A stretch of DNA of 64,000 nucleotides from contig NZ_JACWMW010000008.1 of NCBI RefSeq assembly GCF_014773275.1, positions 39,360-103,359 on the forward strand, given 5' to 3'. A program made the translations under genes and the position numbers. Shown here one piece after another: positions 41,639 through 50,018 of the stretch. How positions within the stretch are numbered: position 1 is the stretch's first letter; each line of letters begins with the position of its first letter. This DNA comes from Mucilaginibacter rigui (GTDB lineage Bacteria; Bacteroidota; Bacteroidia; Sphingobacteriales; Sphingobacteriaceae). The notes under the pieces were generated by a model. It saw only the letters and a program-made list of their open reading frames with translations. It searched no databases and was not told the DNA's origin.

Positions 41639-42391
41639 TTAGTTTTTGATATTTTTTGTTTTAACAGGATAAATTACCTGGAATATTTTGTGAAAAAACA
41701 GGGGCAACATATCATAATACAATATAGTCAGTAGTATAACAGGCACAAAATAAAACACTTTAAATTCGTACAGGTTAAAAAAGTAGCCGCCCATCAATCC
41801 GCCAAAAATAAAAAAAGTAAGGATAGTTAGCCGCACGTATATTTTGTTCTTCACGTCTTCACTTTCCTTAGTTTTGGGGTGCATCCAGTCGGCCAGTTCG
41901 CTGCCCAGATCTGTAAACAAGCCGGTAAGATGGGTTGATTTGATCAACCCGCCTGATATATTTGAAACCAACCCGTTTTGTAACCCCATAGCAAACAACA
42001 ACGAGCCTATAACAACCTTACGCTCAAATTCCGTTTCCTTGTAAAACTTATGCCCATAAACGGCAACAAACAGTAGTACTACTATTTCCAGTATTATTGG
42101 TACCGAATGCGCCCTGTAATAGCTTTTGTGTTTTAGAGATTGCACAATAAAGTTAGATACGAACGAACCTACCATAAACATCAGCAACCATATTGCAAAT
42201 ATGATAATATCATTAAAATCCTGCTGAAGGATGTTTTTTGCGAGGTTTGCCACATGCCCTGTAACATTTGATGTAAAGGCTAAAAAAGCCAGTAGCCCCA
42301 CTACATCTGTTATGCCCGCCACAAATGCCGACGATGATGCCAGCATAAGGTTATGCTTAAGGGTACGTTTCTCTCTGAGTTGGCGCAGCAT
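41639..42391 (-). CDS. DUF1275 (YoaK) family membrane protein
   Basis: A 250-residue membrane protein with about six helices. Family landmarks: AFVAGITDVVGLLAFLAFTSNVTGHVANLA in the first helices and GLQNGLVSNISGGLIKSTHLTGLFTDLGSELADW in the fourth, which carries the conserved Asn and Thr-His-x-Thr-Gly. The family's function is unknown. It sits upstream of carbonic anhydrase copy 1 with a 12-base gap, and downstream of the terminator that ends the SulP-carbonic anhydrase unit. Its position between two carbonic anhydrases suggests a link to CO2, bicarbonate or pH, but this is inference. Confidence 0.88.
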   Translation of the reverse strand: MLRQLREKRTLKHNLMLASSSAFVAGITDVVGLLAFLAFTSNVTGHVANLAKNILQQDFNDIIIFAIWLLMFMVGSFVSNFIVQSLKHKSYYRAHSVPIILEIVVLLFVAVYGHKFYKETEFERKVVIGSLLFAMGLQNGLVSNISGGLIKSTHLTGLFTDLGSELADWMHPKTKESEDVKNKIYVRLTILTFFIFGGLMGGYFFNLYEFKVFYFVPVILLTILYYDMLPLFFHKIFQVIYPVKTKNIKN

Positions 42392-42442
42392 ATAGTGTTA
42401 TTACAGCTTAAACATATAAAAAATAATCCTGTTTTACTGTAG

Positions 42443-42475
42443 CAAAAAAAACCCGGCTGCATCATACAACCGGGT
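42443..42475 (-). terminator. Minus-strand terminator after carbonic anhydrase copy 2
   Basis: Read on the minus strand, stem ACCCGGTTG/CAGCCGGGT (one G-U-type mismatch, 7-base loop; 42451-42475) is followed by eight T. It separates the SulP - carbonic anhydrase unit from DUF1275 - carbonic anhydrase. Confidence 0.9.
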
Positions 42476-42505
42476 AATTAATATATAGATAGAATATAGG
42501 GCTTA

Positions 42506-43222
42506 TTAATTTGCAGCTACAGTTTCATTATCAAACTCGTATACATAACCCAGTTTGTGCGGGTTGCTGGCGCTTACGCCAAGATCCTTAATGAGGCCCG
42601 AGCTTAAGTCAATTACCCAGCCGTGTACTTCCAGATCTGTACGGTTCATCCATGCGTTTTGTATAATTGATGTTTTACAAAGATTGTACACCTGCTCGGT
42701 AACGTTAAGCTCAACCAGGCGGTTAACCTTAGCTTTTTCATCTGTAATACGATCAAGCTCGTTGGCGTGCAGGCGGTAAACATCCTTAATATGGCGCAGC
42801 CAGTTATCAATAATACCAAACTGCTTGCTGGTTAAAGCTGCTGCAACCCCGCCGCAGCCATAGTGCCCGGCAACAATTACGTGTTTTACTTTTAATACGT
42901 TAACAGCATAATCAAGCACGCTAAGCATGTTCATGTCAGAGTGCACACACACGTTAGCAATATTGCGGTGCACAAACACTTCGCCTGGCTTGGTACCGGT
43001 AACTTCGTTTGCAGGCACGCGGCTGTCAGAGCACCCAATCCACAATACCTCGGGGCTTTGGCCTTGTGCAAGTTTCGTAAAAAACTCAGGGTCTTCCTGT
43101 ACCCTTTTCGCAGCCCAATCGCTATTATTTTGTTTTAGTTTATTATAGCTGGCACTTTGTGCCAGTGATATACCTTTGGTATCTATCCCGTTTTTTCCGT
43201 TTTTATTTTCTGTATTGTTCAT
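42506..43222 (-). CDS. Beta-class carbonic anhydrase (copy 2)
   Basis: A 238-residue paralogue of copy 1 with complete active site: Cys64, Asp66-Arg68 (IGCSDSRV), His119 and Cys122 (GHYGCGG). It has a polar 30-residue N-terminal extension rich in Asn and Lys that copy 1 lacks. It begins 15 bases after the SulP gene stop, so the two are one unit; SulP transporters with adjacent carbonic anhydrases are a known pairing, with the enzyme supplying or consuming the transported bicarbonate. Confidence 0.95.
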   Translation of the reverse strand: MNNTENKNGKNGIDTKGISLAQSASYNKLKQNNSDWAAKRVQEDPEFFTKLAQGQSPEVLWIGCSDSRVPANEVTGTKPGEVFVHRNIANVCVHSDMNMLSVLDYAVNVLKVKHVIVAGHYGCGGVAAALTSKQFGIIDNWLRHIKDVYRLHANELDRITDEKAKVNRLVELNVTEQVYNLCKTSIIQNAWMNRTDLEVHGWVIDLSSGLIKDLGVSASNPHKLGYVYEFDNETVAAN

Positions 43223-43237
43223 GGTAGTTTTAATTTA

Positions 43238-44839
43238 TTAAGGTTTATAAACCAGGTCTTTCAATGGCGGTATTTCATACCGCTCTTTTATATCTTGTAA
43301 TTGCACAATAATGCCTTTGGTGTAAGCATTGTGCTTATAATTGTTGATTATCTCCAGCACATCCGGGTCAATATAACGCGAGTTTGAACCATCAATAACC
43401 ACGTCGCTGCCTTTTGGCAGGCTGGTTAAAGTTATTTGTATGGCGGCTTTGTTTAAAAAGGATACCTCTTCGGCCAGCTTTATGCGGATGGTGTTTTTTT
43501 CGCCGTTTGGTGCAATGTTGTAGAAGTAAGGGTTACGCAGATTAGTGCGCAGTATATAAAATACCCCTACCAGCATACCAATACCCACACCTACAAGCAA
43601 ATCGGTAAGTATAACAGCCACAATGGTTACTACAAACGGCACAAACTGATCAAGCCCCTTATGCCACATGTGCTTAAACAGCCCTATCCTTGCAAGTTTG
43701 TAACCTACCGTTAACAATATGGCCGCCAAGCATGATAGCGGAATTTTGTTGAGCAACGATGGGATAGCCAGCAAACATACCAACAGTAAAATGCCATGAA
43801 AAATAGCACTCATTTTTGTACGGGCGCCTGCATTTACGTTAGCTGATGAACGCACGATAACGGCCGTCATAGGCAAACCGCCCAACATACCGCTCACCAA
43901 GTTCCCCGCACCCTGGGCAACCAACTCGCGGTTTGTAGGCGATATACGTTTAATAGGGTCAATTTTATCAACCGCTTCAAGGCTCAGCAAAGTTTCTAAA
44001 CTGGCTACAATGGCAATAGTAGCTGCTGTTATCCAAACCTGCTTATTGCCTATGCCGCTAAAATTTGGTGATTTAAACAGACCAAAAAACTCTCCTGTAC
44101 TGTTTACCAATGGTATTTGCACATACTGTTTATCTAACAAGGCCAGGCCAGTGCCCGAAAACACCGTGGCTAACACCACGCCGGCAACAACAACCATTAA
44201 AGGTGCGGGTACAACAGCCAGCTTTTTAAACTTAGGCCAGTATATCATCAGCAATAAAGAAACAGCGGCAATAATTACCGCGCCATAATTTATTTTAGCT
44301 AACGCGCTGAATATGCCCGAAAAGGTATTATCCTTATCTATCTGGCTAAAACCCTCATCACCCTCAAAATCCGAATCATAGCCCACCGCGTGCGGGAATT
44401 GTTTCATGATAAGAATGATACCGATAGCGGCCAGCATCCCCTCAATAACTGATGAAGGGAAATAGTTGGCAATAGTGCCCGCTTTAACTAAACCAAAAAC
44501 AATCTGCATACCACCTGCCAGCACCACGGCAAGTAAAAATGCATCAAACGAGCCAAGGGTGGCTATTGAGTTTAACACAATAACGGTTAAACCCGCTGCA
44601 GGCCCCGCCACACTTAGCTGCGAACCGCTTAAGGTGCCTATGACTATACCGCCAATAATACCCGATAATATCCCCGAGAACAATGGTGCGCCAGATGCCA
44701 GGGCTATGCCTAAACACAGTGGCAATGCCACAAGGAATACAACCAACCCGGCGGGCAGATCTTTTTTTAAATTTTTAGCCAGAAAATATTTCTTCAGGTT
44801 AAGGTCGCCGGCGGAAACGCCGCCTTGCTTGATTTGCAT
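43238..44839 (-). CDS. SulP-family anion transporter with STAS domain
   Basis: A 533-residue inner-membrane anion transporter. The first helix region is DLPAGLVVFLVALPLCLGIALASGAP, followed by GTLSGSQLSVAGPAAGLTVIV (the SulP anion-site segment) and about eleven further hydrophobic helices. The C-terminal STAS-like domain (about 435-530) includes VVIDGSNSRYIDPDVLEII. Together with the carbonic anhydrase gene 15 bases downstream, bicarbonate is the most likely substrate, but sulfate or other anions cannot be excluded. Confidence 0.92.
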   Translation of the reverse strand: MQIKQGGVSAGDLNLKKYFLAKNLKKDLPAGLVVFLVALPLCLGIALASGAPLFSGILSGIIGGIVIGTLSGSQLSVAGPAAGLTVIVLNSIATLGSFDAFLLAVVLAGGMQIVFGLVKAGTIANYFPSSVIEGMLAAIGIILIMKQFPHAVGYDSDFEGDEGFSQIDKDNTFSGIFSALAKINYGAVIIAAVSLLLMIYWPKFKKLAVVPAPLMVVVAGVVLATVFSGTGLALLDKQYVQIPLVNSTGEFFGLFKSPNFSGIGNKQVWITAATIAIVASLETLLSLEAVDKIDPIKRISPTNRELVAQGAGNLVSGMLGGLPMTAVIVRSSANVNAGARTKMSAIFHGILLLVCLLAIPSLLNKIPLSCLAAILLTVGYKLARIGLFKHMWHKGLDQFVPFVVTIVAVILTDLLVGVGIGMLVGVFYILRTNLRNPYFYNIAPNGEKNTIRIKLAEEVSFLNKAAIQITLTSLPKGSDVVIDGSNSRYIDPDVLEIINNYKHNAYTKGIIVQLQDIKERYEIPPLKDLVYKP

Positions 44840-44984
44840 AACAATAATTTTATAATGAAAACTTAAATAAACAGCATGTTAAGCAACACCCGTAGGGTTG
44901 AAAACAGCGCATCGTTTTACGCCCTTGTTAAAAAAACAGGGTGTGTAGTGATTCACCGGATATGAAAATATCCGGCCATAAGTG

Positions 44985-45317
44985 TTATGCGTTGGGAGGC
45001 GGTGTGGGCACCACAGGATGATACACCTGCTTGTAAAGAGATTTTTCTAAGTTATGCAGTATGTTGTTTTCAACAACAAGCGGCCTGTAAACGATAAGGT
45101 GGTTTACATTTTCATCAAAAAACTTCTTGTCTTTAAAAATTTCCTTATCAGGATCTTCTTTTTCGTTTTTTGATTCATGCTCAAGCTGCATAATAACCGC
45201 ACGAACGGTTTTGTTATCCATACATAAAAAAACAGGCGCAATTGATATAACCATCTTTATTAAAAAGATGCCCATAAACAATACTGCTATTGAATTTTTG
45301 AAAATTCTGTTTTTCAT
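44985..45317 (-). CDS. Hypothetical single-pass membrane protein
   Basis: A 110-residue protein, family not recognised. One membrane segment (about 9-32, NSIAVLFMGIFLIKMVISIAPVFL) is followed by a charged stretch and an extended tail ending in VPTPPPNA. It lies 145 bases upstream of the SulP gene in the same direction and could belong to that unit or be a separately regulated neighbour. The 145-base gap contains a possible small hairpin GGATATGAAAATATCC (44958-44973). Confidence 0.65.
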   Translation of the reverse strand: MKNRIFKNSIAVLFMGIFLIKMVISIAPVFLCMDNKTVRAVIMQLEHESKNEKEDPDKEIFKDKKFFDENVNHLIVYRPLVVENNILHNLEKSLYKQVYHPVVPTPPPNA

Positions 45318-45424
45318 GAGTCACAAAGATAACGTTTTTTAGAAACGTAAAGTATCATTGTGGCGTTTAAAGCTAATCTTACAATATAATTACTAATTTT
45401 ATCGCTTTACCAATAAACCGCATA

Positions 45425-46966
45425 GTGAATAAAAAGCTGGAGATTTTACAAAAAAAGCGCGATCAGGCGCTTGAGGGTGGTGGCGCTGTACGCATTGAAA
45501 GTCAGCATAAAAAGGGGAAATTAACTGCACGCGAAAGGCTGCATTTTTTATTGGATGATGGGTCGTTCCAGGAGATAGGGATGCTGGTTTCGCACCGCAG
45601 TACAGATTTTGGGATGGAGAAAGAAAAATACCCCGGCGATGGTGTGGTTACCGGTTATGGTACCGTAAACGGCCGTTTGGTGTACGTTTTTTCGCAGGAC
45701 TTTACCGTTTTTGGCGGCTCGCTCTCAGAAACCCACGCCGAAAAGATCTGCAAGATAATGGACCTGGCCATGAAGAATGGCGCGCCCGTTGTAGGCCTGA
45801 ATGATTCGGGCGGTGCGCGTATCCAGGAAGGTGTTGTATCTCTTGGTGGCTACGCCGATATATTTTACCGTAATACCATGGCCAGCGGCGTAGTGCCGCA
45901 GATCTCGGCTATTATGGGCCCATGCGCGGGTGGCGCAGTATACTCGCCCGCCATTACCGATTTTATTTTGATGGTAGAACATACCAGCTATATGTTTGTA
46001 ACCGGCCCCAATGTGGTAAAAACGGTAACACACGAGCAGGTAACATCAGAAGAATTAGGTGGCGCTAATACCCATGCCACCAAAAGCGGTGTAACCCACT
46101 TTGCCTGCGCTAACGAGATAGAGGCCATCAACAACGTAAAAAAACTATTAAGCTATATACCGCAAAACTGCGAGGACCGTGCCCCTGCCCTGCCTTACGA
46201 GGTAAAGAATGAGGACCGCCCCGCATTAACAGATATACTACCCGAGAATGTTTCACAGCCCTACGATATCCGCGAGGTGATTGAGCAGGTGATTGATGAT
46301 GGCACGTTCCTTGAAGTGCATAAAGATTTTGCCGAAAACATTGTGGTAGGCTTTGCCCGCCTTGCCGGTCGCAGCATTGGTATAGTGGCTAATCAGCCTG
46401 CATTTTTAGCGGGGGTTTTAGATATCAACTCATCAACCAAAGGAGCACGCTTTGTGCGTTTTTGTGATAGCTTTAATATACCCCTGCTGGTATTTGAAGA
46501 TGTACCTGGTTTTTTACCGGGCACCGACCAGGAGTGGAACGCCATTATTACCAATGGCGCTAAACTGCTTTATGCTTTCTGTGAGGCTACCGTGCCGCGT
46601 ATTACTGTGATTACCCGCAAAGCCTACGGCGGCGCATACGATGTAATGAACTCCAAACACATTGGCGCTGATATGAATTACGCCTGGCCAAGCGCCGAAA
46701 TAGCCGTTATGGGTGCCAAAGGTGCTGCGGAGATCATCTTTAAACGAGAGATAACCGCAGCCGAAGACCCGGAAGCCAAATGGCGCGAAAAGGAAGAGCA
46801 ATATGCCACCATCTTCGCCAACCCGTACCGTGCCGCCGAACGTGGCTTTATTGACGAGGTAATTGCCCCGGCCGAAACCCGCGTAAAGCTGATCCACGCC
46901 TTTAAAATGCTGGAGAATAAGGTGGTGAATAACCCTAAGAAAAAGCACGGGAATATCCCGTTGTAG
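45425..46966 (+). CDS. Acyl-CoA carboxylase, carboxyltransferase (beta) subunit
   Basis: A 513-residue biotin-dependent carboxyltransferase, propionyl-/methylmalonyl-CoA type, transferring CO2 from biotin to an acyl-CoA. Seen: KGKLTARERLHFLLDDGSF, the N-half oxyanion segment NDSGGARIQEGV, GPCAGGAVYSPA, the C-half segment FEDVPGFLPGTDQE and RKAYGGAYDVMNSKH. The start is GTG at 45425; the next in-frame ATG would remove conserved sequence. No biotin carboxylase or biotin carrier gene is adjacent. It may form propionyl-CoA carboxylase or a decarboxylase complex with subunits encoded elsewhere. Confidence 0.93.
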   Translation: MNKKLEILQKKRDQALEGGGAVRIESQHKKGKLTARERLHFLLDDGSFQEIGMLVSHRSTDFGMEKEKYPGDGVVTGYGTVNGRLVYVFSQDFTVFGGSLSETHAEKICKIMDLAMKNGAPVVGLNDSGGARIQEGVVSLGGYADIFYRNTMASGVVPQISAIMGPCAGGAVYSPAITDFILMVEHTSYMFVTGPNVVKTVTHEQVTSEELGGANTHATKSGVTHFACANEIEAINNVKKLLSYIPQNCEDRAPALPYEVKNEDRPALTDILPENVSQPYDIREVIEQVIDDGTFLEVHKDFAENIVVGFARLAGRSIGIVANQPAFLAGVLDINSSTKGARFVRFCDSFNIPLLVFEDVPGFLPGTDQEWNAIITNGAKLLYAFCEATVPRITVITRKAYGGAYDVMNSKHIGADMNYAWPSAEIAVMGAKGAAEIIFKREITAAEDPEAKWREKEEQYATIFANPYRAAERGFIDEVIAPAETRVKLIHAFKMLENKVVNNPKKKHGNIPL

Positions 46967-47018
46967 GAAGTAAAAATGCAAAGCAGAGTCTCGTGTGATT
47001 CGCTCCCAATGAGAGGGT

Positions 47019-47101
47019 GCAGGGAGGGGTTTAACAAAGCGATATATAGCGTTCAATCCCCTCCCTGCCATCGCATTATCCTGCCCCCTCCCAAGGGAGG
47101 G
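47019..47101. repeat. GC-rich intergenic hairpins
   Basis: GCAGGGAGGGG (47019-47029) pairs perfectly with CCCCTCCCTGC (47058-47068). A second hairpin CCCTCCC-AA-GGGAGGG (47086-47101) follows. Together they fill most of the gap between the carboxylase and GNAT genes. No T tract follows the first. Confidence 0.7.
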
Positions 47102-47132
47102 AATTAATAAGAATAAAAAGAAAACCACTACC

Positions 47133-47549
47133 ATGCTCTCCATCGAACAAATACCCCCTCGCCTTACCTGGCGCCTGCGCAGAGATATCCTGTACCCGGG
47201 CCAGCATCTGCACAATATGGAGATGGAGGAGGATAACCATGGCTACCACTTTGGGGCATTTAACGATAATTTGCTGATTGGTGTGGTATCGCTGTTTCAA
47301 AACGGCACCGACTGGCAGTTCCGTAAATTTGCGGTAATAAGCGATGTGCAGAAACAAGGCATCGGCACGCAACTGTTAAATTATATTACCGGCTTTGCCG
47401 AGCGCGAAAATGCTACAAGGCTTTGGTGTAATGCGCGCCTTTCGGCTACTGGGTTTTATATCAAAAATGGTTTTACCGAAACTGGAGAGGTATTTTATAA
47501 AAACGGCTTTGATTACATTATTATGCAGAAAAGCCTCCCCTTAAAATAA
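47133..47549 (+). CDS. GNAT-family N-acetyltransferase
   Basis: A 138-residue single GNAT domain using acetyl-CoA. The acetyl-CoA-binding motif A is seen as RKFAVISDVQKQGIGTQLLNYI (split here: RKFAVISDVQ, then QKQGIGTQLL, the Q/RxxGxG/A site). The substrate-side end has NARLSATGFYIKNGFTETGE. The start at ATG 47133 immediately follows the hairpin-rich gap. The substrate, small molecule or protein amine, cannot be told. Confidence 0.9.
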   Translation: MLSIEQIPPRLTWRLRRDILYPGQHLHNMEMEEDNHGYHFGAFNDNLLIGVVSLFQNGTDWQFRKFAVISDVQKQGIGTQLLNYITGFAERENATRLWCNARLSATGFYIKNGFTETGEVFYKNGFDYIIMQKSLPLK

Positions 47550-47688
47550 AAAAAGTCAGCCTGCCTTGCGCAAACTGACCTTTATTAACTAACTAAATTA
47601 ACTGATCTTATTATTACGCCGCAAAGGTGGGGTTACATTGTAAAGTGAATGTTAAGTAATAAATAAGGTTTTACTGCTTTACATAGAT

Positions 47689-47721
47689 ATTGCTTCATTA
47701 TCAACAGCTTTATTATATTTG
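47689..47721 (+). promoter_or_regulatory. Promoter of the M42 peptidase gene
   Basis: ATTG (47689-47692), 21-base spacer, perfect -7 box TATATTTG (47714-47721); the ATG is 43 bases downstream. Confidence 0.55.
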
Positions 47722-47764
47722 CCCACGGCTACCCTCCCCCTGGTAGCGTTATTAGATACAACAC

Positions 47765-48880
47765 ATGGCAAAAAAGAAACCAGAGGCCGAACAAAAACCG
47801 GCTATAGTAAACGAAGCATCATTAGCATTTTTTGAAAAATACATCAACAACCCTTCTCCAACCGGTTTTGAGTGGAAAGGCCAGCAGCTTTGGCTTGATT
47901 ATTTAAAACCTTATATCGATGATCATTTTGTAGATAATTACGGTACCGCAGTTGGTGTTATCAACCCAAAAGCCGAATACAAGGTGGTTATTGAGGCACA
48001 TGCCGATGAGATCTCGTGGTTTGTAAATTATATCACAAACGATGGTTTGATCTACGTTATCCGTAACGGAGGCAGCGATCACCAGATAGCTCCATCAAAA
48101 CGTGTAGATATCCATACCGATAATGGCATTGTAAAAGCCGTATTTGGCTGGCCAGCTATCCACACCCGTTTAGGCGGCGAAAAGGAAGAAGCACCGACTT
48201 TAAAGAACATCTTTTTAGATTGCGGCTGCACCAGTAAGGAAGAAGTTGAAGCACTGGGCATACATGTAGGTTGCGTTATTACTTACGAGGATGAGTTTAT
48301 GGTATTAAACAACCGCTATTATGTTGGCCGTGCGTTGGATAACCGTGCGGGCGGCTTCATGATAGCTGAGGTTGCGCGTTTATTAAAAGAGAACAAGGTT
48401 AAGCTTCCTTTTGGTTTATACATTGTTAATGCCGTACAGGAAGAGATTGGCCTTCGTGGCGCCGAGATGATAGCGCACCGCATTAAACCAAACGTAGCTA
48501 TTGTTACCGATGTTACGCATGATACCGGCACCCCTATGATCAACAAAATAACACAGGGCGATTTGGCCTGTGGAAAAGGCCCGGTTATATCATACGCCCC
48601 TGCAATACAAAACAACCTGAATAAGTTACTGATAGAATCGGCACAAAAAGCAGGAATACCATTCCAGCGCCAGGCATCATCACGCTCAACAGGTACAGAT
48701 ACCGATGCGTTTGCTTACTCAAATGATGGCGTGCCATCGGCCTTAATATCTTTACCGCTACGCTATATGCACACCACGGTTGAGATGATCCACAAGGATG
48801 ATGTAGACAACGTTATCCGTTTGATATATGAATCGTTGTTGAACATCAAGAACGGACAGGATTTCAGGTATATTAAATAA
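47765..48880 (+). CDS. M42-family metallo-aminopeptidase
   Basis: Cytosolic dinuclear-metal aminopeptidase of 371 residues, glutamyl/leucyl aminopeptidase or TET type, usually forming large hollow complexes. Metal and catalytic residues are visible in order: EAHADEIS (His, Asp), GRALDNRAGG (Asp), VQEEIGLRGAE (Glu-Glu), VTDVTHDTG (Asp) and RYMHTTVEMIH (His). A charged N-terminal leader (MAKKKPEAEQKPA) precedes the domain. It is separated from the GNAT gene by a weak hairpin (47555-47579) and its own promoter. Confidence 0.93.
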   Translation: MAKKKPEAEQKPAIVNEASLAFFEKYINNPSPTGFEWKGQQLWLDYLKPYIDDHFVDNYGTAVGVINPKAEYKVVIEAHADEISWFVNYITNDGLIYVIRNGGSDHQIAPSKRVDIHTDNGIVKAVFGWPAIHTRLGGEKEEAPTLKNIFLDCGCTSKEEVEALGIHVGCVITYEDEFMVLNNRYYVGRALDNRAGGFMIAEVARLLKENKVKLPFGLYIVNAVQEEIGLRGAEMIAHRIKPNVAIVTDVTHDTGTPMINKITQGDLACGKGPVISYAPAIQNNLNKLLIESAQKAGIPFQRQASSRSTGTDTDAFAYSNDGVPSALISLPLRYMHTTVEMIHKDDVDNVIRLIYESLLNIKNGQDFRYIK

Positions 48881-48948
48881 TTTTTAAAACTTTAATACGC
48901 AATAAGCCTTTGTGTATTACAACATACACCTATACCCCAAATTTTAGA

Positions 48949-49851
48949 ATGAAACCTACATTATTAATTTTGGCCGCAGGAATGGCCAGCCGCTATGGCA
49001 GCATGAAACAAGTAGATGGCTTTGGCCCTAACGGCGAAACCATTATTGACTATTCTATTTACGATGCTATAAAAGCAGGTTTTGGAAAAGTTAGCTTTAT
49101 CATCCGCGAGGAGTTTGCCGAGCCATTTAAAGCCATATTTGAGCCAAAATTAAAAGGCCGTATTGAAACTGATTACGTTTTTCAGAGTTTTGACCTGGAG
49201 CCTTTTGGCATAACCGAAAAAATTGAACGTGCAAAACCATGGGGTACCGCACATGCTGTTTTGGCTGCACGTAACCAGGTTAACGAGCCTTTTTGCGTTA
49301 TTAATGCCGATGACTTTTATGGCTTTGATGCTTTTGATAAAATGGCCAAGTTCCTGAACACTGAGGTTGCCGACGATCAGTATGCTATTATTGGCTACCA
49401 GATAGATAAAACCCTGTCAGACTATGGTACCGTATCGCGCGGTGTTTGCGCGGTTGATGCCAATGGTAATATGACCGAAGTAACCGAGCGTACAGAAGTT
49501 TACTTTAAAGAAGATGGCACTGTTGCTTATAAAGACGCTACAGGCGAGCATGGTTTACCAAACGATACACGCGTATCTATGAACTTCTGGGGCTTTACCC
49601 CTGCGGTTTTCAAACAAAGCCAAGACCTGTTCAAAAAATTTGTTGAAGAGAACAAAACCAACCCAAAATCAGAGTTCTTTATCCCACTGGTGGCTGATAA
49701 CCTGATCAAAAACGGGACTGCTGCATTTAAAGTGATCCCTACTGCCAACAAATGGTTTGGTGTAACTTATAAAGAAGATAAACCTATCGTTCAAAATTCG
49801 ATTTCAGAATTAGTGGCGAATGGTACTTACCCAAGCAACCTTTGGGAATAA
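48949..49851 (+). CDS. NDP-sugar pyrophosphorylase-like nucleotidyltransferase
   Basis: A 300-residue nucleotidyltransferase. The nucleotide-binding start reads LILAAGMASRYGSMKQVDGFGPNGE, a variant of the GxGxRxx...PK signature, and the metal-binding site is VINADDFYG. PWGTAHAVLAAR corresponds to the substrate loop. The ATG at 48949 is chosen over an upstream in-frame start (48910) because it opens directly into the first strand of the fold. It probably makes an activated sugar for envelope polysaccharide or nucleotide-sugar salvage; the sugar is not known. A terminator follows. Confidence 0.88.
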   Translation: MKPTLLILAAGMASRYGSMKQVDGFGPNGETIIDYSIYDAIKAGFGKVSFIIREEFAEPFKAIFEPKLKGRIETDYVFQSFDLEPFGITEKIERAKPWGTAHAVLAARNQVNEPFCVINADDFYGFDAFDKMAKFLNTEVADDQYAIIGYQIDKTLSDYGTVSRGVCAVDANGNMTEVTERTEVYFKEDGTVAYKDATGEHGLPNDTRVSMNFWGFTPAVFKQSQDLFKKFVEENKTNPKSEFFIPLVADNLIKNGTAAFKVIPTANKWFGVTYKEDKPIVQNSISELVANGTYPSNLWE

Positions 49852-49869
49852 TACCTGTATGGATAACTC

Positions 49870-49900
49870 AAAAAGTCCTGCCCTAAAAGCGGGACTTTTT
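49870..49900 (+). terminator. Terminator after the nucleotidyltransferase gene
   Basis: AAAAAGTCC (49870-49878) and GGACTTTTT (49892-49900) form a 9-bp stem ending in five T, 18 bases after the stop. Confidence 0.85.
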
Positions 49901-50018
49901 GGTTATACCCCATCCGCTCGTAACTTTCTTGTTAAATAATATTAATATTTATCATTTATCTATCCACCTAAGTAAATAGTTAAAGGGCTTCAGTATATTT
50001 ATATCCTTAACTATTAAT

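Noticed and set aside
46514..47215. Minus-strand frame across the end of the carboxylase gene
   Set aside because: It reads through the GC-rich hairpins and antisense of conserved carboxyltransferase sequence.
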